NCBI GenBank assembly: GCA_016789455.1
Contig: JAEUQU010000002.1
Location: 992,001 to 1,056,000 of the forward strand
Length of the DNA stretch: 64,000 nucleotides
DNA from: Candidatus Saccharibacteria bacterium
GTDB taxonomy: Bacteria > Patescibacteriota > Saccharimonadia > Saccharimonadales > Saccharimonadaceae
Reading direction: 5' to 3'
Translations under genes and position numbers: made by a program
The notes under the pieces: generated by a model
Database searches by the model: none
What the model saw: only the letters and a program-made list of their open reading frames with translations
Told to the model about the DNA's origin: nothing
Shown: piece by piece, positions 15,715 through 23,932 of the stretch
Position numbering within the stretch: the first letter of the stretch is position 1
Layout of the letters: the number at the start of each line of letters is the position of its first letter

Positions 15715-16845
15715 ATGAAAAAACGACTCAAATCAATCTTATACCTCTCTGGTGCCTCGCTACTGGTAGCCGCACTCGTCTTCCAGGCCCTACCGCAGCG
15801 CAAAGTTCACGCTGCAGGCGTACAGATAACCGACCGTAAGCTGACGCTTATGGCCGGCGCCACTGATGGTGGTTCCAAGCCTGGCGGTGTCGTCAACCAC
15901 ATGTTCAACTTTACGTTGCATGTCGATGACAACGTCGGTTCCATTAAGTTTGAGTACTGCACGCTGGCTGCCCTGGCCTGCGTCACGCCGACCGGCCTGG
16001 TCACCACCAACGCCACACTCGGCAGCGAGAGCGGCCTGACCGGCTTCGCCATGGACACCGACGATGTTCCCGGCAAGCCCTATCTGACCCGCACCCCGGC
16101 CGACACCAACTCCACCACCACTGCTGTCGCATTCCGCCTTGACGGCATCACCAACCCGACCAATGAGAATGAGACCTTCTTTGTCCGCATCACCACCCAC
16201 TCCGATGCAGCCGCCACCAGCGCCGCGCTTGATGAAGGTACCGTCACTGCCTCCACCGCCGAGCCCATCGACCTGGAAGGCACCATGCCCGAATCACTGG
16301 TCTTCTGTACCGGTGCCGAGGTCCTCAAGACCGACAACCTGCCCGACTGCTCGACGGCCACGCCTGGCGACATCGAATTCAGCGGCCTGTTCTCGCCGAT
16401 CACCACCGCCACCGCCACTTCACAGATGGCCGCCTCCACCAACGCCGGCCAAGGCTACACCATCACCGTCAACGGTCCGACATTGACCTCAGGTCTTAAT
16501 ACCATCACGCCGATTGCGGCGGCCGAAGGCGCCATCCTTGGTAAGAGCCAGTTCGGCATGAACCTGATGGCCAACACGCTGCTGACCTCCAACCCGATCG
16601 TCGGTGCCGACATCGATGAGGAGTCCCTGACGCCCAATCTCCGCGGCCAGGCGCTGGCCGGCTACAACACCGTCGACGTCTTCAAATATGCCAGCGGCGA
16701 GGCCGTGGCCAACAGCGGCAACCCATCGCTGAGCGGGTCTGACGCCCAGATCTATACCGCCTCCTACATCGTGAACGTGCCTGGTAGTCAGCCAGCCGGT
16801 ATCTATACCACCACGCTTACCTACATCTGCACGGCTACCTTCTAA
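15715..16845 (+). CDS. Secreted surface protein, first copy of a tandem duplicate
   Basis: 376 residues with a signal peptide ending near RKVHAAG. The mature protein is beta-rich and Thr/Ala/Asn-rich, with conserved cysteines that could make disulfides. It is closely similar along its length to the next gene: both have GVQIT-RKLTLMAGATDGG near the N-terminus, LVTTNATLGSE, EGTMPESL-FCTGA and the C-terminal NV-GSQPAGIY module. No repeats or catalytic residues are seen. It is probably an abundant surface or adhesin subunit. A strong promoter precedes it. Confidence 0.8.
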   Translation: MKKRLKSILYLSGASLLVAALVFQALPQRKVHAAGVQITDRKLTLMAGATDGGSKPGGVVNHMFNFTLHVDDNVGSIKFEYCTLAALACVTPTGLVTTNATLGSESGLTGFAMDTDDVPGKPYLTRTPADTNSTTTAVAFRLDGITNPTNENETFFVRITTHSDAAATSAALDEGTVTASTAEPIDLEGTMPESLVFCTGAEVLKTDNLPDCSTATPGDIEFSGLFSPITTATATSQMAASTNAGQGYTITVNGPTLTSGLNTITPIAAAEGAILGKSQFGMNLMANTLLTSNPIVGADIDEESLTPNLRGQALAGYNTVDVFKYASGEAVANSGNPSLSGSDAQIYTASYIVNVPGSQPAGIYTTTLTYICTATF

Positions 16846-16859
16846 AGCAGCTCCAGGCT

Positions 16860-16909
16860 GGGGAAATCTGTAACAGAGTAACCACTACCGTTTCTCCACA
16901 GATTTCCCC
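16860..16909 (+). repeat. Inverted repeat between the two duplicate surface genes
   Basis: GGGGAAATCTGT (16860-16871) pairs perfectly with ACAGATTTCCCC (16898-16909) over a 26-base loop. It follows the first copy and precedes the promoter of the second. There is no T-tract directly after it, so it may be a 3' stabiliser or a weak terminator. Confidence 0.6.
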
Positions 16910-16962
16910 ACTTCTCCACGGCCTTTTCCACACGGCTATAGACGCTGTTGAAACGCCTATGT

Positions 16963-16974
16963 TAAAATTCTTAC
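16963..16974 (+). promoter_or_regulatory. Leaderless-type promoter of the second duplicate
   Basis: TAAAAT at 16963-16968, six bases, then ATG 16975. The geometry is the same as for the gamma, cupin and 32182 genes. Confidence 0.5.
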
Positions 16975-18108
16975 ATGAGAAGACTAGGTGGGAAACGCGT
17001 CAAGCCGTTATTATTGTGTGCTGTAATGGCTATCGCTACGGTCGGTCAGGTGCTGCAGGCGCCGGTTGCCCATGCTGCCGGTGTGCAGATTACTAACCGT
17101 AAGCTGACGTTGATGGCAGGTGCTACTGATGGCGGTTCACTGCCTGGCGGTGTCGTCAACCACCTGTTCAACTTCAATATCCATGTCGACGATAATGTCG
17201 GTTCTATCCGGTTCCTCTACTGCACCACCGCCAGCGGCACCTGCACCATGCCGCTCGGCCTGGTCACCACCAACGCCACGCTTGGCAGCGAAAACGGCGC
17301 TACCGGCTTTGCTATCGACACCGAAGACGTCAATGGCTCTCCCTACCTGACCCGCACGCCGTCCGACACCAACTCCACCAACCTGGCGGTCGCTTATCAG
17401 CTGAACAGCATCACCAACCCGAGCGCAATCAACCAGACCTTCTTTGTCCGCATCACCACCCACGCCAACACCACCGGTACCGGCACGGCCTTGGACGAAG
17501 GTACCGTTGCCGCCTCTACCGCCCGTGAGATCGAGCTGGAAGGAACGATGCCCGAGTCGCTCATCTTTTGCACCGGCGCGACCGTAGCTCTGGACGCCGG
17601 GCTGCCTGACTGCTCGGACACCACCCCTGGCGACGTCGTCTTCAACCAGTTGTTCTCCCCTATCGACACGGCCACCGCCACTTCCCAGATGGCAGCCTCC
17701 ACTAATGCCGACAACGGGTACAGCATCACCGTCAACGGCACTACCCTGACTTCCGGCCTCAACACCATTCCTGGCATGGCCGTGGCCGCCACGCCGACGC
17801 CCGGTTTCAGCCAGTTCGGCATGAACCTGATGACGAACACTACCGATGTCTCGACCGTCCCCGTCGGCTCGGACATTACACCGATATCTGACGGCGCCCA
17901 GCTGCGGGCTCAGCCGGCGGCAGGCTATGGCACTGTGGACAGCTTCAAATTCGTCCCTGGCGAAGTAGTGGCCCGCAGTGACTTCAACACGCCAGGACCG
18001 TCCAATGCCCAACGCTACACCGCTGCTTATATCGTCAACGTCGCCGGTAGCCAGCCAGCCGGTATATACGCCACAACATTAACCTATATCTGCACCGCCA
18101 CGTACTAA
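16975..18108 (+). CDS. Secreted surface protein, second copy of a tandem duplicate
   Basis: 377 residues with a signal peptide ending near PVAHAAG. It parallels the previous gene from GVQITNRKLTLMAGATDGG to the C-terminal NVAGSQPAGIYATTLTY. Substitutions are scattered, as expected for an older duplication whose copies now diverge. The DUF916-like gene starts six bases after its TAA, so it is cotranscribed with the downstream envelope genes. The pair may offer antigenic or binding variants of one surface subunit (inference). Confidence 0.8.
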   Translation: MRRLGGKRVKPLLLCAVMAIATVGQVLQAPVAHAAGVQITNRKLTLMAGATDGGSLPGGVVNHLFNFNIHVDDNVGSIRFLYCTTASGTCTMPLGLVTTNATLGSENGATGFAIDTEDVNGSPYLTRTPSDTNSTNLAVAYQLNSITNPSAINQTFFVRITTHANTTGTGTALDEGTVAASTAREIELEGTMPESLIFCTGATVALDAGLPDCSDTTPGDVVFNQLFSPIDTATATSQMAASTNADNGYSITVNGTTLTSGLNTIPGMAVAATPTPGFSQFGMNLMTNTTDVSTVPVGSDITPISDGAQLRAQPAAGYGTVDSFKFVPGEVVARSDFNTPGPSNAQRYTAAYIVNVAGSQPAGIYATTLTYICTATY

Positions 18109-18113
18109 TACTT

Positions 18114-19208
18114 ATGAAAAAGACTGCCCTCCTGACACTGACCCGACTATGCCTTGCGGCACTAGCCGTCGGCGTGGTCATGCCGGCAGTGCCCGCCGGC
18201 GCCGCCCAACTGCTGCCCGGCAGACAACAGCCGGCTCCTGCGCCCGCGGGTAACAATGAGAGCGGCCAGGCACTGGAAATCGGCCCGCCCGTCATAAATC
18301 TGAAGGGCGACCCGGGCCAGACACTGAAGACGGAAATCATGGTCCGCAGCGTTTCCAATGGCAAGCTGACGGTCAAGGGCCAGGTCAACGACTTTACGGC
18401 CGGCGGTGACGACGGTACGCCGAACCTGCTGCTGGAAGAGGGCGAGGTCAGTCCCTTCTCTATGAAGAGCTGGGTGACGCCGCTGCCACAGATGACGCTT
18501 GAATCAAAACAGCTGAAACAGCTGCCAGTCACTATTACGATTCCGAAGGATGCGGCGCCGGGTGGCTATTACTCTGTCATCCGCTTTACCGGCACGCCGC
18601 CGGAGCTGGAAGGCACGGGCGTGTCGTTGTCTGCCAGCCTTGGATCGTTGATCTTCCTGAAAGTCAACGGCGACGCCAAGGAAGGCCTGGAGATCGCTGA
18701 GTTCTCCACCAACACCTACCGCAAGGCAACCCGGCCCGGCGACCCGGACAAATACACGCCCACCGGCCTGTTTGAGAGTGCGCCGGTACACTTTGTGCAG
18801 CAGCTCAAGAACACCGGCAACATTCATGAACAGCCCGGTGGCCAGATTATCATCAAGGATATGTTTGATAAGAAGATAGCTGCCGTCAATGTCAACCTGC
18901 CACCGCGCAACGTCCTGCCGCAAAGCACGCGCAAGTTCACGCAGGTGTTGGACGGCGGCCAACTTGGCAGCCGGCAGCTGTTTGGTAAGTATACGGCCAC
19001 TATGAAGCTGTCATACGGCACCAACAACCAGTCCGTCGAGAAGACGATTACGTTCTGGGTACTGCCCTACAAGCTCATCGCGATTGTCATAGCAGTACTC
19101 ATCGGCGGGTTCTTCCTCTTCCGCTTCCTGTTGCGCCGCCACAACGAACGCATCATCCGCCAGGCCACGCAGCAACGCTCATCCAGGTCGCGCCGGCCGC
19201 GCCGCTAG
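18114..19208 (+). CDS. DUF916-like cell-surface protein with C-terminal membrane anchor
   Basis: 364 residues: signal peptide (1-30), an extracellular region of two Ig-like beta domains (about 55-310), one membrane helix (about 320-342, LIAIVIAVLIGGFFLFRFLL) and an Arg-rich cytoplasmic tail. Features such as IGPPVINLKGDPGQTLKTEI and VTITIPKDAAPGGYYSVIRF match the DUF916/WxL-interacting family, which in Gram-positives is encoded with WxL-type surface proteins. Here it follows the duplicated secreted proteins directly, suggesting that it anchors or assembles them. The gap to the upstream stop is five bases. Confidence 0.75.
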   Translation: MKKTALLTLTRLCLAALAVGVVMPAVPAGAAQLLPGRQQPAPAPAGNNESGQALEIGPPVINLKGDPGQTLKTEIMVRSVSNGKLTVKGQVNDFTAGGDDGTPNLLLEEGEVSPFSMKSWVTPLPQMTLESKQLKQLPVTITIPKDAAPGGYYSVIRFTGTPPELEGTGVSLSASLGSLIFLKVNGDAKEGLEIAEFSTNTYRKATRPGDPDKYTPTGLFESAPVHFVQQLKNTGNIHEQPGGQIIIKDMFDKKIAAVNVNLPPRNVLPQSTRKFTQVLDGGQLGSRQLFGKYTATMKLSYGTNNQSVEKTITFWVLPYKLIAIVIAVLIGGFFLFRFLLRRHNERIIRQATQQRSSRSRRPRR

Positions 19209-19225
19209 GCAAAGGCGGTAGCGCG

Positions 19226-20197
19226 ATGCGTCACTGGCTCACCACCCACCTCAAACTCAGCCACCACAGCCATAGCGGCCAGATACGGCCGCATGAGTTC
19301 ACCTCGTATATTCCCCTGCTGCTTCTGCTGGTCGTGGTCGGCTTGGCCCTGGGGACATACACCGCCACGGCAGCGACCACCTCGCCAGGGCCGGAGAAGG
19401 GCTACATCGGTCTGACCGGTGCCGTACCTGGCAAGCCGCCGGCCTCGGGGGCGGTCATTCTGGTGCCCGGTAGCGGCGCCCGTTTCAGTACGTCGCCCAT
19501 CACGGTCAGTGGCACCTGCCCAGCCGGTACGCTGGTGGAGGTCTTTAAGAATGACATCTTTGCCGGCTCGACGCCGTGCGACAGCGACGGCACCTTCTCG
19601 ATTGAGATTGACCTGTTGTTTGGCAACAATGTCCTGGTGGCGCGGGTATACGACGCCCTTAACCAACCCGGACCCGATTCCAATGCTGTCAGCGTCTTCT
19701 ACGATGCCCTGCCCGGCCAGGGTGGCGCACTGGTACCGCTCGACTTCGGCGGAGCGCAGCTGCTGCTTAATACCGACGCCGTCTTCCGCGGCTCCTTCCC
19801 CGGCCAGGAAATGACGATGCCGCTGGAAATCCTCGGCGGGTCGCCGCCATACGCCGTCAACATCCAATGGGGCGACACCACCAACAAGCTGGTGCCGCGT
19901 AATGACAACACGCCGTTCCAGGAATCGCATGTCTACAAGAAGGCCGGCACCTACCAGATCACCCTGCAGGGCACCGATGCGGCCGGACGGGTGGCGTTCC
20001 TGACGGTGGCAGCCATCATCAACGGGCAGCCGCCGGTGGAACAGGTGGCAGGCGTCAAAGAGACCACCAACCAGCTCCTGCTGCTCTGGCCGCTCTATGT
20101 GGCGACCGTAGCCGTGGCCATCGCCTTCTGGCTGGGCGAGATGCGGGAGAAGCAGGTGCTGCGCAAGCGCGGACTGCTCATCTACAACGATATTTAG
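19226..20197 (+). CDS. Membrane-anchored protein with Ig-like and PKD-like domains
   Basis: 323 residues. An N-terminal membrane segment (about 28-50) is followed by an Ig-like domain (about 75-155), then a PKD-like domain (YAVNIQWGDTTNKLVP with KKAGTYQITLQGTDAAGR, about 205-270), and a second membrane helix near residues 285-305 with a short basic tail. This is a typical adhesive or scaffold architecture. It is 17 bases downstream of the DUF916-like gene, with AAAGGCGG as ribosome-binding site, so both belong to one operon. A GC-rich hairpin after the stop probably ends the transcript. Confidence 0.75.
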   Translation: MRHWLTTHLKLSHHSHSGQIRPHEFTSYIPLLLLLVVVGLALGTYTATAATTSPGPEKGYIGLTGAVPGKPPASGAVILVPGSGARFSTSPITVSGTCPAGTLVEVFKNDIFAGSTPCDSDGTFSIEIDLLFGNNVLVARVYDALNQPGPDSNAVSVFYDALPGQGGALVPLDFGGAQLLLNTDAVFRGSFPGQEMTMPLEILGGSPPYAVNIQWGDTTNKLVPRNDNTPFQESHVYKKAGTYQITLQGTDAAGRVAFLTVAAIINGQPPVEQVAGVKETTNQLLLLWPLYVATVAVAIAFWLGEMREKQVLRKRGLLIYNDI

Positions 20198-20208
20198 ACG
20201 GTTTCTTG

Positions 20209-20226
20209 GCCGGCCGACCGGCCGGC
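20209..20226 (+). terminator. GC-rich hairpin ending the surface operon
   Basis: GCCGGCC-GACC-GGCCGGC, a 7-bp stem 11 bases after the stop. A T-rich stretch (20241-20255) follows after a gap, so it is an imperfect intrinsic terminator. Confidence 0.55.
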
Positions 20227-20261
20227 TGTTGCCCACCCCCTATTTTTTGCGTTTTTACCCC

Positions 20262-20290
20262 TTGTCATTTCCAAACATAAGGTTTATGAT
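20262..20290 (+). promoter_or_regulatory. Promoter of the 1174-residue fibre-like gene
   Basis: TTGTCA (20262-20267), a 17-base spacer and TATGAT (20285-20290). The leader to ATG 20373 is about 75 bases. Confidence 0.65.
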
Positions 20291-20372
20291 GTAATCAGGT
20301 AAAAAGCTTTCATGAGAGACTGCTTTGTATCGTTAGCGTCAACAAGCGTATAACAAAAGAAGACAAAAACGT

Positions 20373-23300
20373 ATGGGTGTGACAAAAAGAGTTCGCAAAT
20401 TATTTGCGTACGTCCTATTTCTGGGAGTGACCGTCATCATCGCCGCTGTGAACATAGTGGCGACGCCCGTTCATGCCGCCGTCGGCATCAACCAGCAGAT
20501 CAATTTCCAGGGCCGCCTGCTCAACGCCCAGGGCGCCACCGTCCCTGACGGCTTCTATAACATTGAGTTCAAGATTTACCAGGACGGCACCGGTACGGCC
20601 GCCGGCAACCCTGGCGGCACGCTCAAGTGGACGGAGAGCCACCTGAACTCGGCCGGTAAGGGCGTGCAGATTAAGAACGGTTTCCTTTCCGTACAGCTGG
20701 GCTCTATCAATGCCTTCGGGAGCCAGGTCGACTGGAACCAGAGCGTGCTGTGGCTGAGCATGAACGTCGGCAATACCAACGGCAGCTGTACGCCGATTTC
20801 GTCCTGTTCGCCCGACGGCGAGATGTTGCCGATGAAGGCGATGTCCTCTACGCCTTACGCCATCAACGCCGGCATGCTCGGCGGGCTGACCTCGGCCCAG
20901 TTCCTGCAGATAGCCCAGGGAGTCCAGACCGATGCCTCCACCAACACCAGCAGCATCCATATCAACAAGACCGGTTCCGGTAATTTCTTATCCTTACAAT
21001 CCGGAGGTATTGATGCGTTCCAATTGACGAATGCCGGAGACATAGCCTTCGGCTCGAATGCGAACCATACGATATCCATCGCGACTGCAGGCAGTGGCGC
21101 CGCCGGGCGCTCTTTGTCGTTAACGGGCGGTGCGGCGGGTACCGGCGCCAGCGCCCTGACGGGCGGCAACCTGGTACTACAAGGCGGTGCCGGCGGTGGC
21201 ACGAACGGCAATGGCGGCGACCTGCTGCTGGACGCCGGGGCTGCCAACGGTAGCGGCACGCACGGCAGCATCAACATCGGCACCAGCTACGCCAGCACCA
21301 TCCAGATCGGCAGCTCCAGCCTGGCCGGCGGCACCCAGACGGTCAATATCGGCAACAGTAACGGCGCCGGGACCACCAACGTCACCATCGGCAGTAGCGG
21401 CAGCGCGGGCGGCGGCGTCACCATCCTGCAGGGCAAGGACAGCGTCGGCCTGGCTACCAACGGCGTCACCCGTGCCACCTTCAACAATGCCGGCAGCCTC
21501 TATCTTGGCAACGGCGTCACGGCGGCCGCCCCCAGCAACTTCACGGTCAGCGGTACCGGCAGTACCACCAGCGGCGTCGCCGGCGGCAGCCTGACCGTAC
21601 AGGGCGGTAACGCCACCGTCGGCAACGGCAATGGCGGCAACCTGCTGTTGAGCGGCGGCACCGGCACGGGCACCGGGGCGAACGGCCTGGTCGTCATCAC
21701 CACGCCCACGTTCTCTACCACAACCAACGACCCCAACTGCTACACTGGCGGCGCCCCGGTGGCCAACAACTGCACCATTGCCACATCATCAGTCAACAAC
21801 TCGGCCGCCATCCTGGTCGGCTTCAACCAGGGCGGCCGCATCGCCACCCTGCCCAGCCCGACCATCGCCACCGCCGGACGCGTCATCTACGTCACGGCAG
21901 CCAACGGCACCTCGGATTTCACCCTACAGGTCAACGGTGGCGGCGCTGGCAACGAAATTGCCATGCGCCAGAACACGACCGCCACCATGATCTGGAACGG
22001 TAGCGCCTGGACGGCGGCTGGCGCCTCCAGCTCTACCACCCTGCAGGCAGCCTACGACAACACGCTGCAGAGTGCCGGCGGCGCCGAGCTGGTCGTCTCC
22101 AAGACGTCCACTACCGATGGTCTGACCATCCGTGACAGCTCAGTGAACCCGGTCAACGGCACACTGTTGACCGTACAGACAAAATCGGCAGCCGGTCTGC
22201 TTTCCGTCAACAGCAACGTCACTGATTATGCCACTGAGAGCGGCGCTGAGACTGCTGGCAGCGGCGGCATGGCTACCTTCCCGGCCAATACCTGGAGCGC
22301 CGTAGGCGCCACGACCGTCAGCCGTTACACCACCACCGGCAACTTTGTCGCTACTGGCCAGGGGTCAGTTTCGGTGGTAACGCCAGCCACTGCGAACGTG
22401 GGTGTCAAGAACCGTCTCTCCACCACGCTGACCGCCGGCACCACCTATAACGTTTCCTTCACCAGCCGCCTTGCCAGCGGCACGTTCACCGACATGAATG
22501 TCTACTATTCGATTGATGGCTCCGCCGCCTCAGTACCCTGTACTACCGCTCAGGCCGTCAATACCAGTGTCTGGACCAAGGTGAACTGCACCTTTGCGGC
22601 ACCCGCTGCCGGCATCACAGCCAACAATGCCCTGCTCATCCGCCAGACAGGCGGCACGGCACGGACGTTCTACGTCGATAACTTGAGCATCACCATCGCT
22701 GCGGACTACAACTATGCGACCGACGGTAGCGTGAACGACGGCACCAACTTCGCCACCAACTGGTCGTCAGTGGCCAGCGCCGGCGTCGCACGCAGCACGA
22801 CCGTGGGCAATGATGCCAGTGACAGTGCCCAGGCTACCACCACTGGCACCGGCCAGGGCGTACGAAACAGGCTGTCCATCAACCCTCTGCCCGATACGCT
22901 CTACCGCGTCACGGTATACGCCGCCAGCTCGACGGCGGGCTTCAACAACTTCACCGTCCGGTACTCCCGCAATAACGGCACTAACTTTGTGAACTGTGCG
23001 GACTACAATACCCAGACCGTGTCTTCATCACTGACATCGTTCACCAAGATTACCTGCTACATCACGACCGACAGTACTGCCGCCACCGCACCGTACGTCT
23101 ACTTCACGCAGACGGATGCGACGGCCCGCGTCTTCTACGTCGACTCGCTCAACATGACACTTTCTGACAGCACGACACCAAACGTTCAGATTGGCGGTGG
23201 CATCCACGGCGGTCCGGTTACCCTGCTGACCCTCGACCGAGGTGCATCGGCGCCGATCGCCAGCGACAACGATGCCCTGCTCGGCTCGATGTACTACGAC

Positions 23301-23897
23301 ACCACGCTCGGCAAGCTGCAGTGCTACGAGGCGGACGGCTGGGGTGCCTGTGGTTCGAGCCCGGACAACGTGGTCACCATTTCGCCGGAGTACACCAACG
23401 CCGTCATGCACGGTACCGGCGTCGGCACGATGACGTCTGACATCTGCTCCTCTACGTTAAACCTCAATGATGGCACTTCCGGCCAGGCCACCATCTGCGG
23501 TGCGAACGAGACATACAACTTCTACAAATGGACCTCGCCGCAGGCCAGCGCCCAGAACTACGGCATATACGTTACGTATCAGCTACCCAGCACCTTCAAG
23601 AGCTTCGCCTCCGGCCAGACCTCTATCATGGGGCGCACCGATAGCGGCAACGCCAGCGTTCAGTACCAGGTATACCGCAACGACCCAGCTACCGGCCTGA
23701 CCCCCTGCGGCAGCACAGTCACCGTTTCGTCAGGCTCAGTCTCGTCGTGGCAGACTGGTGTCGCCAGCGGTGCCGCCGACCCCTCGACCTGCGGTTTCGC
23801 ACCGGGCAACAGTATCGTCTTCAAGATTAATGTTACCGCCAGCCAGAACGCCAATGCCTATGTGGGCAATCTCAACTTCACCTTCAGCAACCGGTAG
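20373..23897 (+). CDS. Large secreted fibre-like surface protein with twin carbohydrate-binding-like modules
   Basis: 1174 residues. After a signal peptide (about 1-36) comes a domain starting INQQINFQGRLLNAQGATVP and VPDGFYNIEFKIYQ (about 38-180), a module common at the N-terminus of CPR fibre proteins. Residues 200-470 are low-complexity Gly/Ser/Ala/Asn beta repeats. Two jelly-roll-like modules follow (about 670-770 and 830-935), each with a pattern of NRLS, then Y-V at a strand, and FYVDxLxxT at the end, recalling carbohydrate-binding modules. The C-terminal 200 residues form another beta domain. Probable adhesin. It is transcribed alone from its own promoter. Confidence 0.8.
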   Translation: MGVTKRVRKLFAYVLFLGVTVIIAAVNIVATPVHAAVGINQQINFQGRLLNAQGATVPDGFYNIEFKIYQDGTGTAAGNPGGTLKWTESHLNSAGKGVQIKNGFLSVQLGSINAFGSQVDWNQSVLWLSMNVGNTNGSCTPISSCSPDGEMLPMKAMSSTPYAINAGMLGGLTSAQFLQIAQGVQTDASTNTSSIHINKTGSGNFLSLQSGGIDAFQLTNAGDIAFGSNANHTISIATAGSGAAGRSLSLTGGAAGTGASALTGGNLVLQGGAGGGTNGNGGDLLLDAGAANGSGTHGSINIGTSYASTIQIGSSSLAGGTQTVNIGNSNGAGTTNVTIGSSGSAGGGVTILQGKDSVGLATNGVTRATFNNAGSLYLGNGVTAAAPSNFTVSGTGSTTSGVAGGSLTVQGGNATVGNGNGGNLLLSGGTGTGTGANGLVVITTPTFSTTTNDPNCYTGGAPVANNCTIATSSVNNSAAILVGFNQGGRIATLPSPTIATAGRVIYVTAANGTSDFTLQVNGGGAGNEIAMRQNTTATMIWNGSAWTAAGASSSTTLQAAYDNTLQSAGGAELVVSKTSTTDGLTIRDSSVNPVNGTLLTVQTKSAAGLLSVNSNVTDYATESGAETAGSGGMATFPANTWSAVGATTVSRYTTTGNFVATGQGSVSVVTPATANVGVKNRLSTTLTAGTTYNVSFTSRLASGTFTDMNVYYSIDGSAASVPCTTAQAVNTSVWTKVNCTFAAPAAGITANNALLIRQTGGTARTFYVDNLSITIAADYNYATDGSVNDGTNFATNWSSVASAGVARSTTVGNDASDSAQATTTGTGQGVRNRLSINPLPDTLYRVTVYAASSTAGFNNFTVRYSRNNGTNFVNCADYNTQTVSSSLTSFTKITCYITTDSTAATAPYVYFTQTDATARVFYVDSLNMTLSDSTTPNVQIGGGIHGGPVTLLTLDRGASAPIASDNDALLGSMYYDTTLGKLQCYEADGWGACGSSPDNVVTISPEYTNAVMHGTGVGTMTSDICSSTLNLNDGTSGQATICGANETYNFYKWTSPQASAQNYGIYVTYQLPSTFKSFASGQTSIMGRTDSGNASVQYQVYRNDPATGLTPCGSTVTVSSGSVSSWQTGVASGAADPSTCGFAPGNSIVFKINVTASQNANAYVGNLNFTFSNR

Positions 23898-23932
23898 CAC
23901 CCCTTCGGTAACATCTTGTCGCTTATGGTAAA

